A stretch of 64,000 nt of DNA from the NCBI RefSeq assembly GCF_900497695.1, contig NZ_UIDD01000006.1:248001-312000 (forward strand), read 5' to 3'. This DNA is from Pseudomonas wadenswilerensis (lineage in GTDB: Bacteria; Pseudomonadota; Gammaproteobacteria; Pseudomonadales; Pseudomonadaceae). Position 1 is the stretch's first letter, and every line of letters begins with the position of its first letter. A program made the position numbers and the translations under genes. Below, in pieces: positions 43,905 to 55,078 of this stretch. Under the pieces are notes generated by a model. It had not been told where the DNA came from and ran no database searches. It saw only the letters and a list, made by a program, of their open reading frames with translations.

Positions 43905-46442
43905 ATGGACATGGCTAATTACTTGTCTCTCGCTGCATCCATTCGACTGGCCCTGGGGTGCCTTGTGCTCTCAGGTACAGCCTGTGCCTGGGCCGAAGCC
44001 CGAGGGCAGGCCGGGCCCTTGGGGGTGCTGAGCCAGGCGCAAGGCTTGCCGCAGGAATTTGGCGAGCACTTTTTCGATGTGCCCCTGGCCGTTCGCGTCG
44101 ACCTCGATGGGCGCTACCTGGGCGATGCCCTGGTGGTGCTGTCGCGCGATGAACAGGTGCAACTGCTCGACTTCACCGACACCTTCGAGAGCCACGCCTC
44201 CGACACCGAGCGTTCGCGCTGGCGCGAACAGCTCCAGGAGCCAAGGGCGCTGGGCAACTGCCTGTCCAGTTGCCCGCGAGGGCTGGTGGCGTTGCACTAC
44301 AGCCTGGTGAATTCGCAGCTGTCGATTCTTACCACGGCGGCGGAACGCAGCGATCAGCCGGCGCTTTATCATCAGTTGCCCGAACGTGGCAGCCACGGCT
44401 TGCTGCTGCGCAACCAGTTGAACCTGGTCGGTGGCGACCTGGAAACCACCGGTCGTTATGCTGTGCAAGGGCAGGGCAGTTTCGGCAACTGGACCACCGT
44501 GGGCGAGGCGCGGTTCGACCGCAACAGCGATTACGTCGAGCAAACCCGGCACCGCGTGGACCAGCTCTATGCCGAGCGTTTGCACGACAAGCACTTCTTT
44601 CGCCTGGGTTACTTCACCCCGGGCGCCCAGGGCCTGACCCGCCAGCCGCGCTTGCTCGGCAACCTGCCCGACACCACCCGTGGCCTGATGCTCGGCAGCA
44701 GCGACAGCCTGGCGGTCAACAACGGCCAGGCCAGCGCCACTCCGGTCTATGTCACGCCGAACCGCGCCGGGATCGTCGAAATCTACCGTGATGGTGTGCT
44801 GATCAACAGCCAGGCGGTGCAGGCCGGCTTGCAGGCGCTGGATACCCGGGTGCTGCCCGGGGGGATCTATGAGGTGGAGATCCGCCTGATTGAAGACAAC
44901 CAGGAAACCTCACGCAGCGAAGCCTTCATCTACAAGCCCTCCAACTGGAGCAACGCCGAGTCGCCGTGGCGCTACAACGTTTACATGGGGCAGCAAAGCA
45001 GCCTGTGGAGCAATTGGGACAAGGACTATGACAACAGCCTGACGGCCGGCGTCTTCACTAACTACCTGTTGCATCCGCGGGCGGTGCTCGGGCTCTCTGC
45101 CCAGCGAATCGACGAGCTTCTGCAGTATGGCGGTTCGCTGGACTGGGATGTGCTCGATCCGCTCAAGCTCTATGGCAGTGTTTTTCACACCGAAGACCAC
45201 GGCAACGGCTATGACCTGCAAGGCATCTACAACTACGCCTCGGGTTCGCTGGTGTTCAGCCAGAGCCGCTCCTGGCTGGACAGCCGCCGCTTCGAGGAGG
45301 ACCAGCCTGGTGCGTACGGGGACTTCAGGGTTCGCGAAGTCCGCCAGAGTGCGCTGTCGCTCAACCACCGGGTCGATCGGCAAAGTACCGCGACCTTGCG
45401 GGTGTCGCACAGCAGCGGCACAGGGGCCGATGGCATGGGTTTCGATGTCGGCTGGGGCTACTTCGGCAAGTTGCTGAACTCCGACACCAACTGGCGCCTG
45501 TCGCTGTTCGATCGCCCGGGCACCAGCAGCTCCGGCGACGCGCGCAACCGTGGCGTCACCTTGAGCATGAGCATGAGTCTTGGCGGGCCGGGGCGAAGGA
45601 TTTCGGCAACCCTGGGCAGTCGCACGTCCCGCGACGGTGCGCGCGACCAGAACGCCTCGCTGACCTATCAGCAGGACGTTGACTACGGCGCCCTGCAGAG
45701 CCTGGCCGGCACGGTTGCGCTGGACCGCTACGGTACCGGGTTTGGCGGCAGCGCCTTGTTCGAGAGCCCGCTGCTGCATGGCGATGCCTATGCCCAGCGC
45801 TCCTCCTACAACGGCGAGCTGACCGCGGGTTTGAACCTCGACAGTGTGCTGGCGGTCGGCGCCGGCAAAGTGGCGATGTCCGGGCAGTACCTGCCCCACG
45901 AGGCAGGCCTGATCGTCGATGTCGATTCGGACCTGCAAGGTGTGCGCATGCGTGCCGATGACCACCACGGCCACAGCGCCGTGCTGCGCCCGGGGCGCAA
46001 CGTCATTCCGGTCAGCGCCTACAAGGCCGGCCAGGTGCACTTCGACTTCGACGGTAACGACGCCCATACGGCGGTCATCCAGCCTTCGACGGTCGAGTAT
46101 CACCTCAACCGTGGCGGGGTCGACTATCACCGCATCCGCGTGATGCGGACCCTCACCGTGATCGGTCGCCTGGTCGACGCCAAGGGGCAGCCGCTCAGGG
46201 GCGCGCTGGTAATCAATCACGCCAGCCGCAGTGTCAGCGAAGCGGATGGCTTTTTCGCCATCGAGATGAGCGAGTCGACACCGACCCTGGAAATTCGCCG
46301 GGGCGCCGATGCCTTGTGCCTGGTCAGTTTCGATCAAGGCAAGTACACCCGGGAGAACGACGTTCTGCTGGTCGGTGACCTGACCTGCGCCGGGGCCAAT
46401 GTGGCCCAGGCCGAGCTGAAACAAACAAAGGAGGATGCTTGA
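43905..46442 (+). CDS. CS1/alpha-fimbrial outer membrane usher (CfaC/TcfC-like)
   Basis: This 845-residue usher has a cleavable signal (ANYLSLAASIRLALGCLVLSG...ACAWA) and a large beta-barrel of CS1 type. Segments such as GNWTTVGEARFDRNSDYVEQ, TPVYVTPNRAGIVEIYRDG and the plug-domain-like GGIYEVEIRLIEDNQ are typical. The C-terminus has a carboxypeptidase-regulatory-like fold (TVIGRLVDAKGQPLRGALVINHASRSVSE, cited by VDAKGQPLRGALV). It secretes and assembles subunits at the outer membrane. ATG 43905 is preferred over GTG 43884, which lies in a hairpin; ATG 43911 is also possible. It overlaps the next gene by one base. Confidence 0.88.
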   Translation: MDMANYLSLAASIRLALGCLVLSGTACAWAEARGQAGPLGVLSQAQGLPQEFGEHFFDVPLAVRVDLDGRYLGDALVVLSRDEQVQLLDFTDTFESHASDTERSRWREQLQEPRALGNCLSSCPRGLVALHYSLVNSQLSILTTAAERSDQPALYHQLPERGSHGLLLRNQLNLVGGDLETTGRYAVQGQGSFGNWTTVGEARFDRNSDYVEQTRHRVDQLYAERLHDKHFFRLGYFTPGAQGLTRQPRLLGNLPDTTRGLMLGSSDSLAVNNGQASATPVYVTPNRAGIVEIYRDGVLINSQAVQAGLQALDTRVLPGGIYEVEIRLIEDNQETSRSEAFIYKPSNWSNAESPWRYNVYMGQQSSLWSNWDKDYDNSLTAGVFTNYLLHPRAVLGLSAQRIDELLQYGGSLDWDVLDPLKLYGSVFHTEDHGNGYDLQGIYNYASGSLVFSQSRSWLDSRRFEEDQPGAYGDFRVREVRQSALSLNHRVDRQSTATLRVSHSSGTGADGMGFDVGWGYFGKLLNSDTNWRLSLFDRPGTSSSGDARNRGVTLSMSMSLGGPGRRISATLGSRTSRDGARDQNASLTYQQDVDYGALQSLAGTVALDRYGTGFGGSALFESPLLHGDAYAQRSSYNGELTAGLNLDSVLAVGAGKVAMSGQYLPHEAGLIVDVDSDLQGVRMRADDHHGHSAVLRPGRNVIPVSAYKAGQVHFDFDGNDAHTAVIQPSTVEYHLNRGGVDYHRIRVMRTLTVIGRLVDAKGQPLRGALVINHASRSVSEADGFFAIEMSESTPTLEIRRGADALCLVSFDQGKYTRENDVLLVGDLTCAGANVAQAELKQTKEDA

Positions 46443-47653
46443 TGCGATGGCTGGAAAAACCTCGGTGCGCAGCCTTTGCCGCACTTCTCGCGACGCTGGC
46501 AGCGTTGTGCCTGGGGCCGCTCGCAGGCGTTGCCCAGGCCAGCGTGGTGGACATTACTGGCGAGTACGCGCCAGGCTATAGCGGCAGGCCGCCCAGTGGT
46601 TTCGTCAACACCACGCCGCGGGCAGAATTCTGCTCGGGGTTTGTGCCTTGCGCCGGCAGCGAGTATCGATACACGGTCAGTTTGCCGCTGAGATTCTCTA
46701 CGGCGTTCATCCACCGTGCACTGCAAGCTCGTGACAAGTACTACTTCCGGCTGCCAGCTACCAGAACCCTGAATCTGGTCAATGAGCAAGGAGAGTCTTT
46801 TTCTGTCCGGTTCAGGCCTACGCATTTCGGTTTGAGGATTCAGCCGGGCCTCATGGTCCTGGTCGGGCCAAGTCAGGGTGTTTGCGTACCTGCGGCGTTT
46901 ACTGAACATCAAGCCGTTACCCAGTACCTGGGCCGGGTCGATATGCTGGTGCCCGGCGGTTGCTACATGGACGCACGAAGCGGCAGTGCCGGGTCTGTTG
47001 TGAACGTCGACAGCACCGTCACGGGCCTGGGCTTTGAGCTGGTGTTGCCGTCGCCTCTTTCGTTGAAAAGTGGCATCTACCGGGCTCAGTTGCAGTTGAG
47101 CGTCGGGGGTAGCGGGGCGGACTTCGACCTGGGCAACCGAGTCACCAGCGTCAGCACCGACCTGCTAACGCTGAATTTCGAGTTCACTGTCAAACACCCC
47201 TTGAAGGTCGAGTTTCCGGCCGGTTCCGAGCGGGCGGTGCTTGAACCACCAGGCGGCTGGATGGGCTGGATCAATCGCGGCGCGCCGCCCCAGCGCCTGT
47301 ACCGGATCCTGCCGTTCCGGATCTGGACCACCGGTGCAATCAGCGTGCATACCCGCTGCGAATACGACCTGGGTGGGCGTTGTGGCATTCGCGGTCGTGG
47401 CGGCCATCAGGTTCCGCTGAAGGTTGCCCTGACGCTGCCGGCAAGCATGAGGCACCTCGGTGCGCCGGTGGACAACCTGGTGTTGCCGGTTGGCGCTCCG
47501 TCCTCGCTGACCATCGAAACCGTCGAGGCCACGCTCGATCGCCAGGCGCGCCTGCTATTCGAAGTGTCACAGGCCGACACCGCCTCGATGCTCTTGTACC
47601 CGGGTGAAACCTATCAGGGCGACGTGACGCTGGTTCTGGATGCCGCACTTTAG
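46442..47653 (+). CDS. CS1-type minor subunit / tip adhesin (CfaE/CblD-like)
   Basis: This 403-residue protein has signal peptide ending near AGVAQA and many Cys residues (AEFCSGFVPCAG, GVCVP, GGCYMD, HTRCEYDLGGRCGIRG), unlike the Cys-free pilin. Such Cys pairs support the adhesin folds of CfaE-type tip subunits. GGAGG lies 9 bp before the ATG, which overlaps the usher stop (TGATG). The C-terminal donor-strand-like region VTLVLDAAL ends the protein. The receptor is unknown. Confidence 0.83.
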   Translation: MRWLEKPRCAAFAALLATLAALCLGPLAGVAQASVVDITGEYAPGYSGRPPSGFVNTTPRAEFCSGFVPCAGSEYRYTVSLPLRFSTAFIHRALQARDKYYFRLPATRTLNLVNEQGESFSVRFRPTHFGLRIQPGLMVLVGPSQGVCVPAAFTEHQAVTQYLGRVDMLVPGGCYMDARSGSAGSVVNVDSTVTGLGFELVLPSPLSLKSGIYRAQLQLSVGGSGADFDLGNRVTSVSTDLLTLNFEFTVKHPLKVEFPAGSERAVLEPPGGWMGWINRGAPPQRLYRILPFRIWTTGAISVHTRCEYDLGGRCGIRGRGGHQVPLKVALTLPASMRHLGAPVDNLVLPVGAPSSLTIETVEATLDRQARLLFEVSQADTASMLLYPGETYQGDVTLVLDAAL

Positions 47654-47786
47654 ACGACCGCTAACCGTCGGCAATGGAAATTTCTCTGTTAGATCAGGAC
47701 GTTTCCTACGGGCCCTGCCGGTTGCTCGGTCTCGTCTAGTGCATGAGAATGATATTAATTAGCCAGTTATGCTGGGAGCTAAATAG

Positions 47787-48521
47787 ATGAAAGGAACGCT
47801 GGCAGTACCGCTGCGGTTGATGTCGATGGTCACCACCGCGCTTGCCGGTCCCGAGCTCAATATCGGTACGTTCTACGACTATCTGGACGGCGGCAAGAGC
47901 ACGCTGCTCAAACGCGTGCGCAATGGCGGCGACACCACTGCGTTCGTCAAGGTCAGTGTCGTCGAGATGGTCTACGACAACCAGGGTCAGGCGCGCGAGG
48001 TCGAGATGGATGGCCGCGAGGCGTTGCAGCGTGGCCTGGTGGTCAGTCCCGCGCGGCTGATCATCCCCGCCAATGGCATGCAGGCGGTGCGCTTGCTCTA
48101 TCGTGGGGAGCGTGACCACGAGCGCTACTTCAGGTTGCGTTTCATCCCGGTGCTGCCGGAGGTCAACGACGGCTTCGCGATTACCGAGGACGAGGCCGAG
48201 CGTTATGAGGACGCGCTGAAGGTCGGCGTCAACATTCTTGCCGGTTACGGCTCGATACTCTTTATACGGCCACAGGCAAGTCGCTACCAGACCGCCATTG
48301 AGCATGAGGCAGGGCGCTTCCTGGTCCCCAACAGGGGCAACACCACGATTGTCCTTGATCATTTCAATGACTGCGCTGCGGGCAACAAGGACTGTGCCCC
48401 GGCGACCAAGCACCATGTGTTACCGGGCAATACCCGCGCATTCGAGAAAAAGGCCGGACGCCACTACCGCTTCGAGCTGGTCGAGGGCGAGCAGAGCCGC
48501 GAAATTGCCTTCAAGGGGTGA
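47787..48521 (+). CDS. CS1-type periplasmic fimbrial chaperone (CfaA-like)
   Basis: This 244-residue protein resembles chaperones that hold alpha-fimbrial subunits in the periplasm. The FGS-like strand region LVVSPARLIIPANGMQAVRLLYRG and RYFRLRFIPVLPE is characteristic. The signal peptide is odd: short, with Arg in the middle (LAVPLRLMSMVTTALA), though a stop codon lies directly before the ATG, so no longer start exists. It is separated from the adhesin gene by 133 bp and may have its own promoter. Chaperone genes usually come first in such clusters. Confidence 0.82.
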   Translation: MKGTLAVPLRLMSMVTTALAGPELNIGTFYDYLDGGKSTLLKRVRNGGDTTAFVKVSVVEMVYDNQGQAREVEMDGREALQRGLVVSPARLIIPANGMQAVRLLYRGERDHERYFRLRFIPVLPEVNDGFAITEDEAERYEDALKVGVNILAGYGSILFIRPQASRYQTAIEHEAGRFLVPNRGNTTIVLDHFNDCAAGNKDCAPATKHHVLPGNTRAFEKKAGRHYRFELVEGEQSREIAFKG

Positions 48522-48557
48522 ATCGGACCCAGTCACCATCGTGGTATGAGGGAAAGC

Positions 48558-49184
48558 ATGAGTAGTGTCCTGATCGTGGATGATCACCCGTTTATTCGCT
48601 CCAGCGTCAACCTGCTGCTGGTCAGCGAACGCTTCAAGGTGGTCGGCCAGACCGATAACGGCATCGATGCCGTACGCCTGGCGCGTGAGCTGACCCCTGA
48701 CCTGATGATCCTGGATATCAGCATCCCGGGGCTCGACGGCCTGGAGGTCATTGCCCGGGTCAAGGCGATGAAGCTGGCGCTGAAAGTTCTGATCTTGACC
48801 TCACAACAGGCCGATTATTTTTCCCTGCGCTGCATGAAGGCGGGCGCGGTCGGCTATGTGTCGAAAACCGATGACCTGTGCGAACTGAGCAAGGCCGTGC
48901 ATGCGGTCATGTCTGGCTACACCTACTTCCCTGAAGTTGCCCTCAGCTCTGTGAGAAGAGTCGATGTCCGGGCCTCGGAGGCCGAGTGCATCGCCAGCCT
49001 GACCAATCGTGAACTGCTGGTGCTGCAACAGCTGGCCCGTGGCTTGAGCAACAAGGCCATCGGCGATGCGATGCTGTTGAGCAACAAGACCATCAGTACC
49101 TACAAAACCCGTCTGATCGAAAAGTTGAGGGTCAAGTCGTTGGTGGACCTGGCGGATGTCGCCAAGCGCAACCTGCTCGTTTAG
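48558..49184 (+). CDS. BvgA/EvgA-type LuxR-family response regulator
   Basis: This 208-residue regulator has a receiver domain (1-120) with the phospho-acceptor Asp in [13 protein letters not shown] and Lys in GYVSKTDD. The C-terminal LuxR/NarL helix-turn-helix has [22 protein letters not shown] and [17 protein letters not shown]. It is closest to BvgA, EvgA and RocA1, which control fimbriae and virulence. Its position between the fimbrial cluster and a matching hybrid kinase suggests it controls that cluster. ATG 48558 has AGGGAA upstream; ATG 48546 is the alternative. Confidence 0.93.
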   Translation: MSSVLIVDDHPFIRSSVNLLLVSERFKVVGQTDNGIDAVRLARELTPDLMILDISIPGLDGLEVIARVKAMKLALKVLILTSQQADYFSLRCMKAGAVGYVSKTDDLCELSKAVHAVMSGYTYFPEVALSSVRRVDVRASEAECIASLTNRELLVLQQLARGLSNKAIGDAMLLSNKTISTYKTRLIEKLRVKSLVDLADVAKRNLLV

Positions 49185-49197
49185 GTTGCCGAATTTT

Positions 49198-51070
<1,873 letters not shown>

Positions 51071-51084
<14 letters not shown>

Positions 51085-51805
51085 TCAGGTTGCCGGCGTG
51101 CAGCCCGCATTCCTTCTGGGTTGACTCTTCCCACCACCAGCGGCCTTCGCGCTCGTGCTGGTTCGGCAGCACCGGGCGCGTGCAGGGTTCGCAGCCGATG
51201 CTGATGAAGCCGCGCTCGTGCAGGCTGTTGTACGGCAGCTCGAGCATGCGGATGTAGCCCCAGACTTCTTCGCTGCTCATCTGCGCCAGCGGGTTGAACT
51301 TGTACAGGGTGTGCTCGGGGGTGGAGAACGCGCTGTCGATTTCCAGCGCGGCGACCTGGCTGCGGGTGCCCGGGCTCTGGTCACGGCGCTGGCCGGTGGC
51401 CCAGGCGCTGACGGTGCTCAGCTTACGCCGCAGTGGTTCGATCTTGCGGATGCCGCAGCACTCGCCATGGCCGTCCTTGTAGAAGCTGAACAGGCCTTTC
51501 TCTTTGACCAAGGGCTCGAGCTTGCTGTGGTCGGGGGAGAGGATTTCGATCGGCAGCTTGTACTGTTCGCGCACCTGGTCAATGAAGCGGTAGGTTTCCG
51601 GGTGCAGGCGGCCGGTGTCGAGGCTGAAGACCTTGACGTTCTTGTTGAGCTTCCAGGCCATGTCCACCAGCACCACGTCCTCGGCACCGCTGAAGGAAAT
51701 CCACAGGTCATCGCCGAAGTGCTCGAAGGCCAGCTTGAGGATGTCTTGTGGCGACTTGTTGGCGTAGGTCGCGGCCAGGGCGGCGACGTCGAAGGGTTGG
51801 CTCAT
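51071..51805 (-). CDS. cysH: Phosphoadenylyl/adenylyl-sulfate reductase CysH (4Fe-4S type)
   Basis: This 244-residue enzyme reduces activated sulfate to sulfite with thioredoxin. The PP-loop [14 protein letters not shown] binds the nucleotide. The Cys pairs CC (GECCGIRK) and CEPC ([10 protein letters not shown]) ligate a 4Fe-4S cluster, which marks the APS-reducing branch. The catalytic Cys is in the C-terminal ECGLH. ATG 51805 begins [19 protein letters not shown]. CysB is expected to activate it. Its end overlaps the convergent kinase gene by 14 bp. Confidence 0.95.
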
Positions 51806-51935
51806 CAGGCGGCTTCCGGTCATTGAATGGCGCTTGGCGCTCGTAATACCTGCGATCTTAACAAAAATTGCCGGTGTCGACGCCGCGCATGTAGAGTGCG
51901 GCTTCCCATTTTTGGCGTTGTTCGAGGAGTGTGCT

Positions 51936-52553
51936 GTGGAAATTGCCTGTCTCGACCTGGAAGGTGTGCTGGTCCCGGAAATCTGGATCGCCTTCGCGGA
52001 AAAAACCGGAATCGAATCGCTGCGGGCCACCACCCGCGACATTCCCGATTACGACGTGCTGATGAAGCAACGCCTGCGCATTCTCGATGAGCATGGCCTG
52101 AAGCTTTCCGATATCCAGGCGGTGATCGCCACGCTCAAGCCGCTGGACGGCGCCATCGAGTTCGTCGACTGGCTGCGTGAGCGCTTCCAGGTGGTGATCC
52201 TTTCCGACACCTTCTACGAATTCTCCCAGCCGCTGATGCGCCAGCTGGGCTTCCCGACGCTGCTTTGCCATCGCTTGATCACAGACGAAACCGATCGGGT
52301 TACCGGTTACCAGTTGCGCCAGAAAGATCCCAAGCGCCAGTCGGTGCTGGCCTTCAAGAGCCTGTACTACCGGGTGATTGCCGCGGGGGATTCGTACAAT
52401 GACACCACCATGCTCGGCGAGGCGGATGCAGGGATTCTGTTCCATGCGCCGGAGAACGTGATCCGCGAGTTTCCGCAGTTCCCGGCGGTGCATGATTTCG
52501 AGGCGCTGAAGAAAGAGTTCATCAAGGCTTCGAACCGGTCGTTGAGCCTGTAG
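51936..52553 (+). CDS. thrH: ThrH, phosphoserine phosphatase / phosphoserine:homoserine phosphotransferase
   Basis: This 205-residue HAD-family enzyme begins with GTG at 51936, with GAGGAG about 6 bp upstream. The nucleophile motif is [12 protein letters not shown], followed by [11 protein letters not shown] and the metal motif [12 protein letters not shown]. In P. aeruginosa ThrH has both activities and gives a second route into serine or threonine synthesis. Length matches exactly the known protein. It is divergent from cysH by 130 bp and is followed by a strong palindrome. Confidence 0.95.
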   Translation: MEIACLDLEGVLVPEIWIAFAEKTGIESLRATTRDIPDYDVLMKQRLRILDEHGLKLSDIQAVIATLKPLDGAIEFVDWLRERFQVVILSDTFYEFSQPLMRQLGFPTLLCHRLITDETDRVTGYQLRQKDPKRQSVLAFKSLYYRVIAAGDSYNDTTMLGEADAGILFHAPENVIREFPQFPAVHDFEALKKEFIKASNRSLSL

Positions 52554-52560
52554 GGGCCTC

Positions 52561-52624
52561 ATCGCTGGCAAGCCAGCTCCCACAGGTTCACCACCCAACC
52601 TGTGGGAGCTGGCTTGCCAGCGAT
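52561..52624. repeat. Perfect 28-bp inverted REP pair
   Basis: Arms at 52561-52588 and 52597-52624 (core ATCGCTGGCAAGCCAGCTCC) are exact complements with an 8-bp loop. The element fills the gap between the convergent thrH and pabB genes and is likely a shared transcript end. Confidence 0.92.
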
Positions 52625-52628
52625 GCTT

Positions 52629-53972
52629 TTAGAGACTTTGCAAGGTCTCGAGCAACACCTTGACCTTGGTGATCGACTCTTCGTACTCCGCCTGCCAGTC
52701 CGAATCCGCCACCACTGCGCCCCCCCCCCAGCAGCACACCTGACCGTCCTTGACCAGCAGGCTGCGGATGGCAATCGAGCTGTCCATCTCACCACGCACG
52801 TCCACATACAGCAGGGATCCGCAGTACAGCGCCCGGCGGCTGGGCTCCAGCTCGTCGATGATCTGCATGGCGCGGATTTTCGGGGCACCGGTGATCGAGC
52901 CACCGGGGAAGCTGTCGGCGATCAGGTCCAGGGCATCCTTGCCGGCGGCCAGGCGCCCGGTGACGCTGCTGACCAGGTGATGCACGTTGGGGTAGCTTTC
53001 CAGGCTGAACAGTTCCGGCACCTTCACCGAGCCGATCTCGCAGGTGCGCCCCAGGTCGTTGCGCAACAGGTCGACGATCATCAGGTTCTCTGCACGATCC
53101 TTGCGACTGCCCAGCAGTTCGGCGGCGTTGCGCGCATCTTCAGCGGCATCGCTGCTGCGTGGGCGGGTACCCTTGATCGGCCGGGTTTCTACCTGGCCAT
53201 TGCTGACCTGGATGAAACGCTCCGGCGAGAAGCTCAGCAGCGCGCTGCCATCGGCCAGTAGCTGGAAACCCGAATAGGGTGTCGGGCACGCCTGGCGCAG
53301 GGCCTGGTAGGCGTGCCAGGGCTCGCCCTGGCACGGCGCGCGAAAGCGTTGGGTGAGGTTGATCTGGTAGCAGTCGCCAGCATGGATGTACTGCTGCACG
53401 CGGTCGAAGGCCTGGCGGTAGGTTTGCGCGCTGATATCGCCGCGCATCGGTGCTTGCAGCGAGAAACCGGTGGCGTCGGCGGGGGCGGGAGCCTCGAACA
53501 GTTCGATCAGGCGCTGGCGCTCGGCCTCGGCCAGGCTTGGGTGAAACAGCAGCTGGCTGTGCTTGAGCTGGTGGTCGCTGATCAGCGCCCAGGCATACAG
53601 GCCAAGACTGGCATCGGCCAGGCCCAGGTCGTCGACGGCAATGCTGGGCAAATGCTCCAGGCGCCGGCCGAAGTCGTAGCTCAAGTAGCCGATCAGGCCA
53701 CCGGCAAACGGTAGTTCGATGCCATCGGGTACATCCGCCCGGCCCAGTTGCGCCAGGCTTTCACGCAGGCGCTGCAGGTAGGCGCTGCCGCTTTCATCCA
53801 CAGTGGGCGCCAGGGTCTGCAGTGGCCAGGCACTGAGCAGGTCAAAGCGGCCACGCTCGGCGGTCGGCCGGGCGCTGTCGAGCAGCACGGCGCCGGGAGC
53901 CTTGCGGACGCGCGCGAAGTAGGCCGCAGGGTTGGCCTGGTAGGGCAGGGGATGGAGCGTACAGGTCGGCAT
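52629..53972 (-). CDS. pabB: Aminodeoxychorismate synthase component I (PabB)
   Basis: This 447-residue enzyme makes 4-amino-4-deoxychorismate for folate. Motifs are QINLTQRF, PFSGFQLLADGSAL-type sequence, SPERFIQVS, RPIKGTRPR (the Lys of PabB), ENLMIVDLLRNDLGR and FPGGSITGAPKIRAM. In the C-terminal CWGGGAVVADSDW the coding strand has an uninterrupted run of ten G (52720-52729), yet the frame stays open to VKVLLETLQSL. The gene is thus intact but prone to slippage or sequencing error here. PabA is not in the window. Confidence 0.95.
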   Translation of the reverse strand: MPTCTLHPLPYQANPAAYFARVRKAPGAVLLDSARPTAERGRFDLLSAWPLQTLAPTVDESGSAYLQRLRESLAQLGRADVPDGIELPFAGGLIGYLSYDFGRRLEHLPSIAVDDLGLADASLGLYAWALISDHQLKHSQLLFHPSLAEAERQRLIELFEAPAPADATGFSLQAPMRGDISAQTYRQAFDRVQQYIHAGDCYQINLTQRFRAPCQGEPWHAYQALRQACPTPYSGFQLLADGSALLSFSPERFIQVSNGQVETRPIKGTRPRSSDAAEDARNAAELLGSRKDRAENLMIVDLLRNDLGRTCEIGSVKVPELFSLESYPNVHHLVSSVTGRLAAGKDALDLIADSFPGGSITGAPKIRAMQIIDELEPSRRALYCGSLLYVDVRGEMDSSIAIRSLLVKDGQVCCWGGGAVVADSDWQAEYEESITKVKVLLETLQSL

Positions 53973-54100
53973 GCAAGTAACAGCTATGAATGCGGGGGAG
54001 GCGATTGTAGTCCTCTGTAGGAAATGCTCCTAGCGCTGACTACGACATTGAGTCTCCAGCCCGCGCCAGCCGGGAAGGCTGACGCAGGCGGAGTGTTGAC

Positions 54101-55078
54101 TCAGCTCGGCACGTGGCCGAACAGCTCCTGGGCGAAGCGCACGCGCTCTTCGACGCTCTCCTGACGGCCGTCTTTGGCCAACTGCTCCAGGTGCGCCTCG
54201 ACTGCGTGGGTACGCAGGGTCAGGCCGCAGTCGTTGGCGATCTGGATGTTCAGGCCGGGGCGGGCGTTGAGTTCGAGGATCAATGGGCCCTTGTCCTGGT
54301 CCAGGACCATGTCGACGCCGATGTAGCCCAGGCCGCACAGCTCGTAGCAGCCGGCGGCAAGCTTCATGAAGCCGTCCCAGTTCGGCAGTTGCACGCCGTC
54401 CACCGCGTTGGTGGTGTCCGGATGCTTGCTGATGATGTTGTTCAGCCAGGTACCGCGCAGGGTCACGCCGGTAGCCAGGTCCACGCCGACGCCAATGGCG
54501 CCCTGGTGCAGGTTGGCCTTGCCGCCGGACTGGCGGGTCGGCAAACGCAGCATGGCCATCACCGGGTAGCCCATCAGCACGATGATGCGGATGTCCGGCA
54601 CGCCTTCGTAGCTGATGCTCTTGAAGATCTGGTCCGGGGTGACCCGGTACTCGATCAGTGCGCGGTCGCGGTGACCGCCCAGGGAGTAGAGGCCGGTGAG
54701 AATGCTGGAGATCTGGTGCTCGATTTCCTCGTGGCTGATGATCTTGCCCGAGACCGTGCGATAACGGTCTTCGAAGCGATCGGCAACCACCAGGATGCCG
54801 TCACCGCCGGCACCCTGGGCAGGCTTGACGACAAAGTCGCTGCGCCCGCCGATGATTTCCCCGAGCTTGTCGATCTCTTTCTCGGTGGAGATGATCCCGT
54901 ACATTTCCGGCACATGGATGCCGGCCTGGATCGCACGCTCCTTGGTGATGATCTTGTCGTCGACGATCGGGTACAAGTGGCGCTTGTTGTACTTGAGGAC
55001 GTAGTCCGCATTGCGCCGGTTGATACCCATGATGCCCCGGGCCTCCAGGGCTTTCCAGGTTTTCCAGAGACCGAACAT
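54101..55078 (-). CDS. RimK-like alpha-L-glutamate ligase family protein (ATP-grasp)
   Basis: This 325-residue ATP-grasp enzyme has VDDKIITKERAIQAGIHVPEMYG, FVVKPAQGAGGDGILVV, the Mg-binding region VDMVLDQDKGPLILELNARPG (cited by LILELNARPGLNI) and an acidic C-terminus. Such enzymes add amino acids, often Glu, to a protein or peptide. It is the last gene of a three-gene operon with the membrane protein (1-base overlap TGATG) and the retropepsin-like protease. The target is unknown. Confidence 0.9.
   Translation of the reverse strand: MFGLWKTWKALEARGIMGINRRNADYVLKYNKRHLYPIVDDKIITKERAIQAGIHVPEMYGIISTEKEIDKLGEIIGGRSDFVVKPAQGAGGDGILVVADRFEDRYRTVSGKIISHEEIEHQISSILTGLYSLGGHRDRALIEYRVTPDQIFKSISYEGVPDIRIIVLMGYPVMAMLRLPTRQSGGKANLHQGAIGVGVDLATGVTLRGTWLNNIISKHPDTTNAVDGVQLPNWDGFMKLAAGCYELCGLGYIGVDMVLDQDKGPLILELNARPGLNIQIANDCGLTLRTHAVEAHLEQLAKDGRQESVEERVRFAQELFGHVPS

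Noticed and set aside
44910-46484. A long minus-strand frame opposite the usher
   Set aside because: The plus-strand frame encodes a full usher with a signal peptide; the opposite frame is a shadow.
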